Origin: JASFQI01 sp050115555
GTDB lineage: Bacteria; Desulfobacterota; DSM-4660; Desulfatiglandales; HGW-15
DNA: 24,211 bases
Assembly: GCA_050115555.1 (NCBI GenBank)
Contig: JASFQI010000030.1
Location: 1 to 24,211, forward strand
Reading direction: 5' to 3'
The notes beneath the pieces were generated by a model. It saw nothing but the letters and a program-made list of their open reading frames with translations, was not told the origin of the DNA and did no database searches. The translations under genes were made by a program, and so were the position numbers. Positions 14,231 to 21,210 of this stretch are shown piece after piece. How positions within the stretch are numbered: position 1 is the stretch's first letter; each line of letters starts with the position of its first letter.

Positions 14231-15073
14231 TCAGCGTTCAATCTTGGAAAGCCCCAGGTAGGTGAGAAAGAGGAGGATAAAAGCGAGCACGAACACGATC
14301 ATGCCGGAGGCTTCATGAAGAAACCCGTGGGCCATGTGCGGGCCGATCCAATGCGCTGCTGCTGCGGTCAAGGTTAAACGGAAGATATTCACGGCAATAG
14401 CAATGGGAAAAGCAGATAGAAACAGGATGATCTTTGAGACACGGGACAGGGACACGATGTAGGCCAGGGCAACGCTCAGGGCCAGAAGGCTGGTGAGGGA
14501 GCGCAGGCCGGAGCAGGCATCTACCACCTCTAGAGTTGTGTTGGCCAAGTGGAGCACATTGCCTTCCCGCAGGATGGGAATGGACAGGAGACGGATGGAC
14601 TTCGCGGCCAAGCTCGAGGCGAAAAGCTGCATGGGAAATGCAATCTTATTCCACAATATCGCCGGGATCGGAATCATGAGCAGTAGGTAGAGAATGGGGA
14701 TGAATGTCTTGCGTGTGACTTCCCGGCCGAAGAGATAGAGGGTGAGGCCGAAGAGCGTAGCCAGTATGGAAAAACGCATGGTAAAGAGCTCAGCCCCAAC
14801 GTTTCCCACGATGTGAAGCGCCAAGCCCGCTGCAAGAACAAAGAGACCCCAAAGGCTGGATTCCTTTCGGGCTTGTGTGAGGTCCTTTCGCTTCTGCCAG
14901 AGCATGTAGGCGGCAATGGGAGGGATGAGGAACCCGTGGGAAAAATTTGAATTCGTGGACCAATCCCCCACCAGCTTGGTTAGGGTGTTCGCATATGCCA
15001 ACGCGAAGCAAGTGGCCAAAAGTCCTGCCAAGATAAGCGTCTTCGCTGGAAAGGGAAGTGGTCGTTCAGTCAT
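14231..15073 (-). CDS. xrtA: Exosortase (EpsH/XrtA family) transpeptidase
   Basis: The 280-residue integral membrane protein has about eight hydrophobic helices and the exosortase catalytic triad: Cys187 in EVVDACSGLRS, Arg232 in VNIFRLTLTA and His253 in HGFLHEASG. An early conserved block, YANTLTKLVGDWSTNSNFSHG (27-47, cited in parts), also fits. Exosortases cleave and probably transfer PEP-CTERM proteins after export, analogous to sortases but unrelated. The start at 15073 has GAGG at 7 bases. EpsI is separate and encoded 10 bases upstream, whereas it is fused to the exosortase in some relatives. The obvious substrate in this window is the PEP-CTERM protein at 7277-7930. Assignment to type A is from the surrounding marker genes, not from the sequence alone. 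Confidence 0.92.
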   Translation of the reverse strand: MTERPLPFPAKTLILAGLLATCFALAYANTLTKLVGDWSTNSNFSHGFLIPPIAAYMLWQKRKDLTQARKESSLWGLFVLAAGLALHIVGNVGAELFTMRFSILATLFGLTLYLFGREVTRKTFIPILYLLLMIPIPAILWNKIAFPMQLFASSLAAKSIRLLSIPILREGNVLHLANTTLEVVDACSGLRSLTSLLALSVALAYIVSLSRVSKIILFLSAFPIAIAVNIFRLTLTAAAAHWIGPHMAHGFLHEASGMIVFVLAFILLFLTYLGLSKIER

Positions 15074-15083
15074 GAGCGGTCCT

Positions 15084-15722
15084 CTATGAAGGAAGATACT
15101 CCTCCAGGATGGGGATGACTTTCATGGCAAAGGTCTTCAGGGTGTCCAGAGTGGGCTCCTCTCCTTGCGGGTGCATGGGTGCAATCAGGCGCACAAACGA
15201 ACCGTCCGTGCGGTGCCGGGTGATGGAGTCGAGCACCAGGTAGATCTTCTGGAGATACTCTGAGGCAATAAACCGCCCGCGGGACTGGAACCAGTAGAGC
15301 ACCATCTGCCGCTGGGTCCCTTTTTCCAAGATGAGCTTGATCACCTCAAAGGGTTCGTCATGAGAAGGGACTGAGAGGGTCTCCAGGGAGGTGTGCACAA
15401 TGCTCCACCCTGCGCCGGGCATGCAGTTCTTGGGCGAGTGGATCAGATCCCCCTCCCGCTGGCTTTCGTAGAATCCCACGTAGAGTTGGACCCATGCTCC
15501 AGCCGGAGAGCGGTACGTGGCCAGGATGGTTTCGTCTACGCCCAGGATCTGGTAGACCTGATCGTCAAAGCGTTCCGGGCGCCCGACCCACGAGTCGATG
15601 TGCAGGGGGAACTCGGACAAGGGTCGGGACGGAGGGACGTTCTCCGAGTGGATGGCGTACTGCATGAGCATGGCCGAGGCGAGGAGGATGGCGGAGGCGA
15701 CGAGGGTTTGTTTGAGGCGCAT
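15084..15722 (-). CDS. epsI: EpsI-family protein
   Basis: The 212-residue product has one N-terminal membrane anchor (about residues 7-25) and a periplasmic domain with the EpsI hallmarks: SWVGRPERFDD near residue 45, YVGFYESQREGDLIHSPKN around 81-99, CMPGAGW (100-106), VLYWFQSRGRFIASEY (140-155) and a C-terminal helix. EpsI proteins accompany exosortases and are needed for polysaccharide production in studied systems. Their activity is unknown. AGGGGG lies a few bases before the ATG. Ten bases separate it from the exosortase start. The 101-bp palindromic repeats sit directly upstream. Confidence 0.92.
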   Translation of the reverse strand: MRLKQTLVASAILLASAMLMQYAIHSENVPPSRPLSEFPLHIDSWVGRPERFDDQVYQILGVDETILATYRSPAGAWVQLYVGFYESQREGDLIHSPKNCMPGAGWSIVHTSLETLSVPSHDEPFEVIKLILEKGTQRQMVLYWFQSRGRFIASEYLQKIYLVLDSITRHRTDGSFVRLIAPMHPQGEEPTLDTLKTFAMKVIPILEEYLPS

Positions 15723-15747
15723 ACGTTATCCCCCTTGGCAAGAACGC

Positions 15748-15984
15748 GGCGGGGTATAAAACCCCGCCCTACAGAAAACCTGAGATCGACCCTTCCGAGG
15801 TCTGGATTGCGGGATGTGAAAACCCGCCCTGCGTAAAGACACCAAGACGGCGGGGTGTAAAACCCCGCCCTACAGAAAACCTGAGATCGACCCTTCCGCA
15901 GCTTGGATGGCGGAATGTGAAATCCCACCCTGCGTAAAGATACCAAGATGGCGGGGTATGAAACCCCGCCCTACAAAAAACAAA
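15748..15984. repeat. 101-bp tandem repeat with paired palindromes (REP/BIME-like), about 2.3 copies
   Basis: Units start at 15748, 15849 and 15950, an exact 101-base period, with the third copy cut short. Each full unit has two GC-rich hairpins. The first (GGCGGGGTATAAAACCCCGCC) has a perfect 8-bp stem in copies 1 and 2. The second (GCGGGATGTGAAAACCCGC in copy 1) is imperfect and more eroded in copy 2. A spacer containing TGAGATCGACCCTTCCG is shared by both full units. The block fills the space between the EpsB-type transferase stop and the EpsI start, where it could end transcription, protect RNA ends or mark a recombination site. Confidence 0.92.
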
Positions 15985-15990
15985 GATTGC

Positions 15991-17385
15991 TTAACGCGAT
16001 CCCCGGCCCAGGAGCACGATCTTGATCGTGTGAAAAATTACGATGAGGTCGAGCACCAGCGACATGTTCTTGATGTAGTACAGGTCGTACTTGAGCTTTT
16101 CCAGGGCGTCTTCCTCGGAAGCCCCGTAGGAGTACATCACCTGGGCCCACCCGGTGAGCCCCGGCTTGACCGAGAACCGCTCGTCATAATAGGGCACGGT
16201 CTTTCGAAGCTGCTCCACAAAAAAAGGTCGCTCCGGTCGTGGGCCCACGAAGCTCATTTGTCCGTTCAAGACGTTACGCAACTGGGGTAGCTCGTCAATT
16301 CGAAGCTTTCGAATAATCCGGCCGACCCGAGTGATGCGGGGATCTTCTTCCGTGGCCCACACCGGACCGGTCTCCTTTTCCGCGTCCTGGCGCATGGAGC
16401 GGAACTTGTGGAGCATGAAGATTTCCCCATTCTCCCCCACCCGCTCCTGGGAAAAAATCACAGGCCCGGGAGAGTCCAGCTTGATGGCCACGGCCACCAG
16501 GACCATCAGCGGAGTAAGAAGGAGCCCCATGACCACAGCCAGGACGAACCCCACAAGGCGCTTGAGAAACCTGGAAAAGGCGGACTTTCGAAACCCCTCT
16601 GAAAAAATCAGCCAGCTCGGGTTGAGTTTTTCCACCAGGAGCTTGCCTGTGATCTCTTCATAGAAGCTCTCCCCGTCGATCACGGAAAGCCCCCGGATCT
16701 TGCAATTGAGGAGCTCATTGTAAGGCATGATGCCCCGCTTGTCGTCCAGAGCCACGATGAGACTCGAGGCCTCCTCGGCCTCGGCCAAATCGCAGAGACC
16801 TTCAAAACCCTGGTGCATCGGGATGCCCTGGGCCTTTTTGATAGCCAACATCTCTTGGGGATGACGTACGATCCCACGGATGTCGTAGCTCAAGTCCTTG
16901 CGTTGACTGACAGCCTCGAGCAGATTTTCGGCCAGCTCCCCGGCACCCACGATCAATGCCTTACGTGCAAACAGCCGGCGGGTGATCACCACGTTGTACA
17001 AGAGCCTCCACGACACGAGAAATCCGATCAGGAACACGAGGCTCAGGAAGAACACCCACCGCCCGATGATGGCGTTGGGCCACACAAAGTAGATCACCGC
17101 CAGGGCAATGGAGGTCATGCCAATGGCCTGCATGAGGCGGGTGGCCAGGTCCAGTGTCCCTTCGGGCACCCGGATCTCGTAGAGATCATTGAAGTAGAGG
17201 CTGAGCTGGGTCACCAGGGCCACCAGGAGGATCTTTGGCCAGACCAGGGTAAGGAGGTCCAGAAACCCCATTTCGGGCATGAAAAAGAAGAACGAGGCCA
17301 GAAAGACCGCCCCAAAGATGAGGAACCCCTCACCCAGGATGAACACGAGCTCCCGGCTCGATACATACTGCCGAAAAATCCGCAC
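15991..17385 (-). CDS. Initiating sugar-phosphate transferase, EpsB-type (PEP-CTERM/EpsH1 associated)
   Basis: The 464-residue membrane protein is a polyprenyl-phosphate glycosyl-1-phosphate transferase. Four N-terminal helices (about 13-130) precede a nucleotide-binding-like domain starting KALIVGAGELAENLLEA. The subfamily marker LVEKLNPSWLIFSEGFR follows. The C-terminal catalytic domain starts after one more helix and shows SPGPVIFSQERVGENG, FMLHKFRSMRQDAE, KLRIDELPQLRNVLNGQMSF and VGPRPERP. It loads the first sugar phosphate on undecaprenyl phosphate at the inner membrane. The start is GTG (17385) with GAGG close before it. It follows the tyrosine kinase by 25 bases. Downstream, its transcript runs into the 101-bp repeats. 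Confidence 0.93.
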   Translation of the reverse strand: MRIFRQYVSSRELVFILGEGFLIFGAVFLASFFFFMPEMGFLDLLTLVWPKILLVALVTQLSLYFNDLYEIRVPEGTLDLATRLMQAIGMTSIALAVIYFVWPNAIIGRWVFFLSLVFLIGFLVSWRLLYNVVITRRLFARKALIVGAGELAENLLEAVSQRKDLSYDIRGIVRHPQEMLAIKKAQGIPMHQGFEGLCDLAEAEEASSLIVALDDKRGIMPYNELLNCKIRGLSVIDGESFYEEITGKLLVEKLNPSWLIFSEGFRKSAFSRFLKRLVGFVLAVVMGLLLTPLMVLVAVAIKLDSPGPVIFSQERVGENGEIFMLHKFRSMRQDAEKETGPVWATEEDPRITRVGRIIRKLRIDELPQLRNVLNGQMSFVGPRPERPFFVEQLRKTVPYYDERFSVKPGLTGWAQVMYSYGASEEDALEKLKYDLYYIKNMSLVLDLIVIFHTIKIVLLGRGSR

Positions 17386-17410
17386 GCCTCAACCACCCCC
17401 GGCTGCCCGA

Positions 17411-18325
17411 TCAGTTGTGGTAGTATCCGGAGTAATATTTGCGATAGCTCTTCAAAGGTTCGCTGTAGCCATTGAATACGACGCCCAGAATCCGACCCTT
17501 TTCCAGGTTCCTGAGTCCGTTCTGAACGGCCTGCCTGGGGGACCTCTGGGCCATCACCACAAGGAGGACTCCGTCCACATGCCTCGAGAGGACTGCGGCC
17601 TCCGAGGTGAACTGGGTGGGTGTGGCATCCAGGATCACGTAGCGATCATCGTAGCGGTTGCGGACTTCTTCGATCAACGCCTCCATTTTGTTGGAGGAAA
17701 CGAGCTCCGCCGGATTGGACAGAGGGGTCCCCGCGGTGAGTATCGAGAGCTTGGGGATATCCGTATTAATGAGAAGCTCGTGGATCTCTCGCCGCTCGGA
17801 GAGATAGTCGGCCAGGCCCTGGGAACGCACATACCCGAAGTACTCGTGGACCTGTGGCCGGCGCAAGTCGCAGTCCACGAGCAACACGTGCTCGTCGATG
17901 CCGAATGCGATGCTCGCCGCCAGGTTGCAGGCCACAAAGCTCTTGCCTTCTCCGGGATAGGTGCTGGTGACCAGAATCGTTCGTGGTGGGTTGTGTTTCT
18001 CCGCAGTCAACTGAATGCCGGCCCGTAAGGCCTTGAAGTTTTCCGCATCCACGGATTCGGGTGCGGACACCACGATCAGCTTGGGGCTGAACTTGCGGTT
18101 TCCCGCGACCCTCTGAATGCGGGAAAGCTCAGGATCCTCCATGCGGAGCTGGTTCACGTCTTCTTTTGACACCGGAGGCGCAGGAGCAGACGGGCCCTTC
18201 GATCGTTTGGGCTCTTTGGGCGGAACCGGGACCTCACCTTGCTCGGGTCGTTCCGTTCGAAGGCTCTCCGCCTGTATGGCCCGTTCCTTTTTCTGTCGCT
18301 CCAGTGCATCCGATATCTTTCCCAT
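17411..18325 (-). CDS. Exopolysaccharide tyrosine autokinase (BY-kinase, CpsD-like)
   Basis: The 304-residue cytoplasmic ATPase has the BY-kinase set: Walker A STYPGEGKSF (121-130, Lys128), Walker A' LLVDCDLRRP (148-157), Walker B YVILDATPT (229-237) and a Tyr-rich tail YRKYYSGYY (294-302) for autophosphorylation. The N-terminal 80 residues are charged, proline-rich and typical of the PEP-CTERM-locus form (MGKISDALERQKKERA). I chose ATG 18325 with AAGGA six bases upstream. A GTG at 18364 would overlap the chain-length gene but has no such site. It works with the adjacent chain-length protein, phosphorylation cycles of which control polymer length. Confidence 0.93.
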   Translation of the reverse strand: MGKISDALERQKKERAIQAESLRTERPEQGEVPVPPKEPKRSKGPSAPAPPVSKEDVNQLRMEDPELSRIQRVAGNRKFSPKLIVVSAPESVDAENFKALRAGIQLTAEKHNPPRTILVTSTYPGEGKSFVACNLAASIAFGIDEHVLLVDCDLRRPQVHEYFGYVRSQGLADYLSERREIHELLINTDIPKLSILTAGTPLSNPAELVSSNKMEALIEEVRNRYDDRYVILDATPTQFTSEAAVLSRHVDGVLLVVMAQRSPRQAVQNGLRNLEKGRILGVVFNGYSEPLKSYRKYYSGYYHN

Positions 18326-18360
18326 ACACGATCCTTCCAAGTGGGAGGAACATCCCTCAA

Positions 18361-20019
18361 TCACAGTCCGCCGACAAAAGGCAGGAATCCCATGATAATT
18401 TCTACGGTCTTACCCAAACCCTTGGCCGCCACCAGAATTCCGGTAGCCGACACCCCGAAACCCAGTACGACCCCGGCCGCCTTGATCCACTTCTTTCTTC
18501 GCCTAGCCTTCTTCTCCTGCTCGGTGTAACGGAGCGGGAGGCTGACCAGGATCGGCAGGCCGAGGTGCTCCGCCACCTCCTTGGGCTCCTTGTACGAGGA
18601 GTCCATCATCTCCCTGAGGTAGGCAAGACCGCCACCCAGACCGAGGCCCAGCACCAGGGTGATCATGAAGATGCGATTCACATCCGGTTCCACCGGGAGC
18701 TCCGGTCGTTTGGCCGGGTCCAGGATTCGGAACTGCTCGCCCTTTTGCTTCTTTTCCATGCTCACCGCGATCTCCGCCTCGAGCTTCCGATTGAGCATGG
18801 AGTTGTAAAGTTCACGTAGGTTATTATAATCGCGTTTGAGGGTCAGGACCTCCTGCTCGGTCCTTGGAATCTCCTCCACACGGCTCTGATACACATCCAT
18901 GCGTTTCTTGGCATCGGCAATATCTTCTCGAATCTCCTGGATCTCATAGTTGATCTGCCTCAGCTGGGGCTTGAACATGTCTTCAGCAGAGGGCATAAGA
19001 TCACCCATGTCCGCGCCCGGCATTACCAAGGGATCTTCGGTATCCGGGGGAGTGGACGCCCCTTCGTTCGCCGCCCGCTCCTCTTGCGCCTTTTCAGCCT
19101 GGGCCTCGAGCTTCTCGATCATCGCCTTCAAGCGGCGCACATCCGGGTGGTTCTCGGTGTAACGCACCTGAAGGGCCTCCAGCTGGTTCCGAAGAGACGC
19201 CAGTTCCTGGGCTTCCGGGCTCTGGAGCCCCGTTTCATCGAATCCTAACAGGGATTCGTCCCCGGCAAACTGGGCCATCTGCTCGGCCATGCGCCTCTGT
19301 CGGGCGATCTGCTCCTGGAGCATGAGCTTTCGGTTCTGGGCGTCCTGCAGGCTGTCGTTCAACTGCTCCACCTGCCTTTGGGTTCGCTCGAGCATGCTGA
19401 GGTTGGCTTGGAGCTGCTCGGGCATCGCCCCCATGTGGGCCAATCGGAACTCCTTGAGTGCCTCTTCCTTTTTCTCCAGCCTTCGCCGAATGGTCTCCAG
19501 CTCGTCGGCCAGGAAGCTTGAGGTGCCCAGGGCTTGGGACTCTCGAATTTTGAGGTTCTCCGAGATGAAGTTGGAGGCCAACGCATTGGTCACGTCCTTG
19601 GCCTTTTCCGGATCGGTGTGGCGAAATGTGATCCCAAAGGTCCTGCCCCCATGGCCGCCGCCCACATTCACGCGGATGCTCTTTCGGCAACGGGCCACTT
19701 TGGCCTCGAGCATCGTATCCGTGTCACCATAAAGCTCGTGTTCGTCAATAATGGTCTCCAGGTTCGTGCGGCTCGTTACCTGCTGAGTGATGGTGCGCAG
19801 CCGCTCCTCCACCCCTCTCTGGACAATGGAGCGTACAAAATTCTGAGGCACCTCCTGGGGCTGGACCAGAATCAGGGTCTCGGCCTCGTATACGGGTGTC
19901 GCTCGAAGCACGTACACCAGGCCGCCCAAAAGCACCAACATCAACGGAATCACCATCCAGTAGATCCGGCGTTTGGCCATGTCCGCATACTTCTTGATGT
20001 CCAGATTCAGTCCTTCCAC
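18361..20019 (-). CDS. Wzz-like polysaccharide chain-length determinant (PEP-CTERM locus type)
   Basis: The 552-residue inner-membrane protein has a Wzz-like N-terminus: helix 1 around 19-37 followed by ATPVYEAETLILV. A long periplasmic coiled-coil (about 165-320 and again 350-420) follows, then a proline-glycine-type second helix around 455-475 (MITLVLGLGLGGGLAYL). A KARRRKKWIK segment and about 45 further hydrophobic residues (VVLGFGVSATGILVAAKG...GFLPFVGGL) form an additional C-terminal membrane region beyond a normal Wzz end. The start is GTG (20019) with AGAGGAAG upstream. It precedes the tyrosine autokinase by 35 bases, the usual partner pair. Confidence 0.92.
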   Translation of the reverse strand: MEGLNLDIKKYADMAKRRIYWMVIPLMLVLLGGLVYVLRATPVYEAETLILVQPQEVPQNFVRSIVQRGVEERLRTITQQVTSRTNLETIIDEHELYGDTDTMLEAKVARCRKSIRVNVGGGHGGRTFGITFRHTDPEKAKDVTNALASNFISENLKIRESQALGTSSFLADELETIRRRLEKKEEALKEFRLAHMGAMPEQLQANLSMLERTQRQVEQLNDSLQDAQNRKLMLQEQIARQRRMAEQMAQFAGDESLLGFDETGLQSPEAQELASLRNQLEALQVRYTENHPDVRRLKAMIEKLEAQAEKAQEERAANEGASTPPDTEDPLVMPGADMGDLMPSAEDMFKPQLRQINYEIQEIREDIADAKKRMDVYQSRVEEIPRTEQEVLTLKRDYNNLRELYNSMLNRKLEAEIAVSMEKKQKGEQFRILDPAKRPELPVEPDVNRIFMITLVLGLGLGGGLAYLREMMDSSYKEPKEVAEHLGLPILVSLPLRYTEQEKKARRRKKWIKAAGVVLGFGVSATGILVAAKGLGKTVEIIMGFLPFVGGL

Positions 20020-20058
20020 GCGCGTGCTTCCTCTTGTTTCCTTTCACGGCGTCTGCAT

Positions 20059-21087
20059 TCAACGAACCTTGTAAGACGCCTTGGGGGGAATATCGAGGCC
20101 GAGAGTGGCCAATTTGTTGTAAAGAGTCTTGTAACTGATATTCAAGATTCGTGCCGCTTTCCTTTTATTTCCCCCGCTCGCCCTCAGGGCATACTGAATC
20201 GCCTGATGCTCAATGGCGCGCTCGGCCTCTCGCCGGAGGGTCATGAGGGGAATGGGCTTTTGGTCCTTTTCTTCGCCCCCGGATGCACCCAGTTTCTCGG
20301 ACACTGAAACGGGCTCCTCATTCGCTTCGGCGGCCGTCCAGAAATGAGTGATCTCTTCTCGAACCCTTTGGGCGGTTTCTCCGGCCATGAGCCGAAGCAC
20401 CATGTTGGCCAACTCCCGGACGTTCCCGTACCACGGATAGCTCAAAAACAGAGATTCCAGGTCCGGGGTGAGCCGAAAGTCGGCTTCAAGCCCGTACTCC
20501 TTTTGGTAGCGGGCCGCCAAATGTTCGACAAGCAGCGGGATGTCTCCCCTCCTTTCTCTCAAAGGGGGGATCTCGATCTTGATCACGTTGAGCCTGTAAA
20601 AGAGGTCCTCGCGAAAACGGCCGGCCTTCATCTCGCGTTCCAAGTCCCGGTTCGTGGACGCGATCACCCACGCATCCACAGTGACCGGCCTTGTTCCACC
20701 CAACCGATGAAAGGAAAAACTCTGCAAAACCTCCAGCATTTTGGCTTGAAGAGGGTGAGGCATGTCCCCGATTTCATCGAGCAGAATTACGCCTTTGGAG
20801 GCCAACTCGAAACGGCCCGGTTTGCGTTGTTCCGCACCGGTAAAGGCGCCTTTTTCATAGCCGAAAAGCTCGCTTTCCAGCAGCGTGCCGGGTAAAGCCC
20901 CGCAGTTCACCTTGACGAATCGCTCACGGCGTCGTGAAGATTGCTCATGAAGAAGGCGTGCCACCACCTCCTTGCCGGTCCCGGTTTCCCCGGTGATCAG
21001 GACGTTGAAAGCCGTGTCCGCCACCATGGCTACCAGGCTTCGGATCTTTTCAATGGACTCGTGTTTTCCAACCAGGGTGTGTAACAT
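20059..21087 (-). CDS. Sigma-54-dependent AAA+ activator with Fis-type HTH, no receiver domain
   Basis: The 342-residue regulator begins directly with the central AAA+ domain: Walker A GETGTGKE (33-40), sigma-54 contact loop GAFTGA (80-85), Walker B ILLDEIGD (101-108), FREDLFYRLN (158-167) and the arginine-finger region PPLRERRGDIP. A Fis-type helix-turn-helix lies at the C-terminus (SGGNKRKAARILNISYKTLYNKL). Family members switch on sigma-54 promoters. Exosortase-locus regulators often have an N-terminal receiver, which is missing here, as in PspF-like activators, so control must come from a partner or from expression level. The ATG lies inside a perfect 16-bp palindrome, and there is no well-placed Shine-Dalgarno. 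It sits between the TPR and chain-length genes in the same orientation. Confidence 0.92.
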   Translation of the reverse strand: MLHTLVGKHESIEKIRSLVAMVADTAFNVLITGETGTGKEVVARLLHEQSSRRRERFVKVNCGALPGTLLESELFGYEKGAFTGAEQRKPGRFELASKGVILLDEIGDMPHPLQAKMLEVLQSFSFHRLGGTRPVTVDAWVIASTNRDLEREMKAGRFREDLFYRLNVIKIEIPPLRERRGDIPLLVEHLAARYQKEYGLEADFRLTPDLESLFLSYPWYGNVRELANMVLRLMAGETAQRVREEITHFWTAAEANEEPVSVSEKLGASGGEEKDQKPIPLMTLRREAERAIEHQAIQYALRASGGNKRKAARILNISYKTLYNKLATLGLDIPPKASYKVR

Positions 21088-21094
21088 GTTACAC
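21079..21094. promoter_or_regulatory. Perfect 16-bp palindrome over the activator start codon
   Basis: GTGTAACATGTTACAC is identical on both strands and contains the activator ATG at its centre. It is a candidate operator for autoregulation. The octamer core AACATGTT recurs at 14053-14060 upstream of the MerR unit. Binding is inference. Confidence 0.5.
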
Positions 21095-21210
21095 TATTTT
21101 GGTCACCTCATTCACGTTGTCAAGAGAATATAGCCCGGACGTAACGGATGCGCTGTGTGCCCATTCGTGCGGGAGAAAATTGGTGAAACCAGACGTTCCC
21201 GCGCTTTCCC

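Noticed and set aside
15748..15984. CRISPR array
   Set aside because: The 101-bp unit is repeated throughout including the spacer part, so there are no unique spacers, and no cas genes are present.
18326..18364. GTG start at 18364 for the tyrosine kinase
   Set aside because: Gives a 4-base overlap but no ribosome site; the ATG at 18325 has AAGGA and the normal family N-terminus.
21095..21123. Sigma-70 promoter (TTGACA) before the activator
   Set aside because: The -35 is perfect, but the hexamer 17 bases on is AAAATA and transcription would start at the ATG itself; not strong enough to call.
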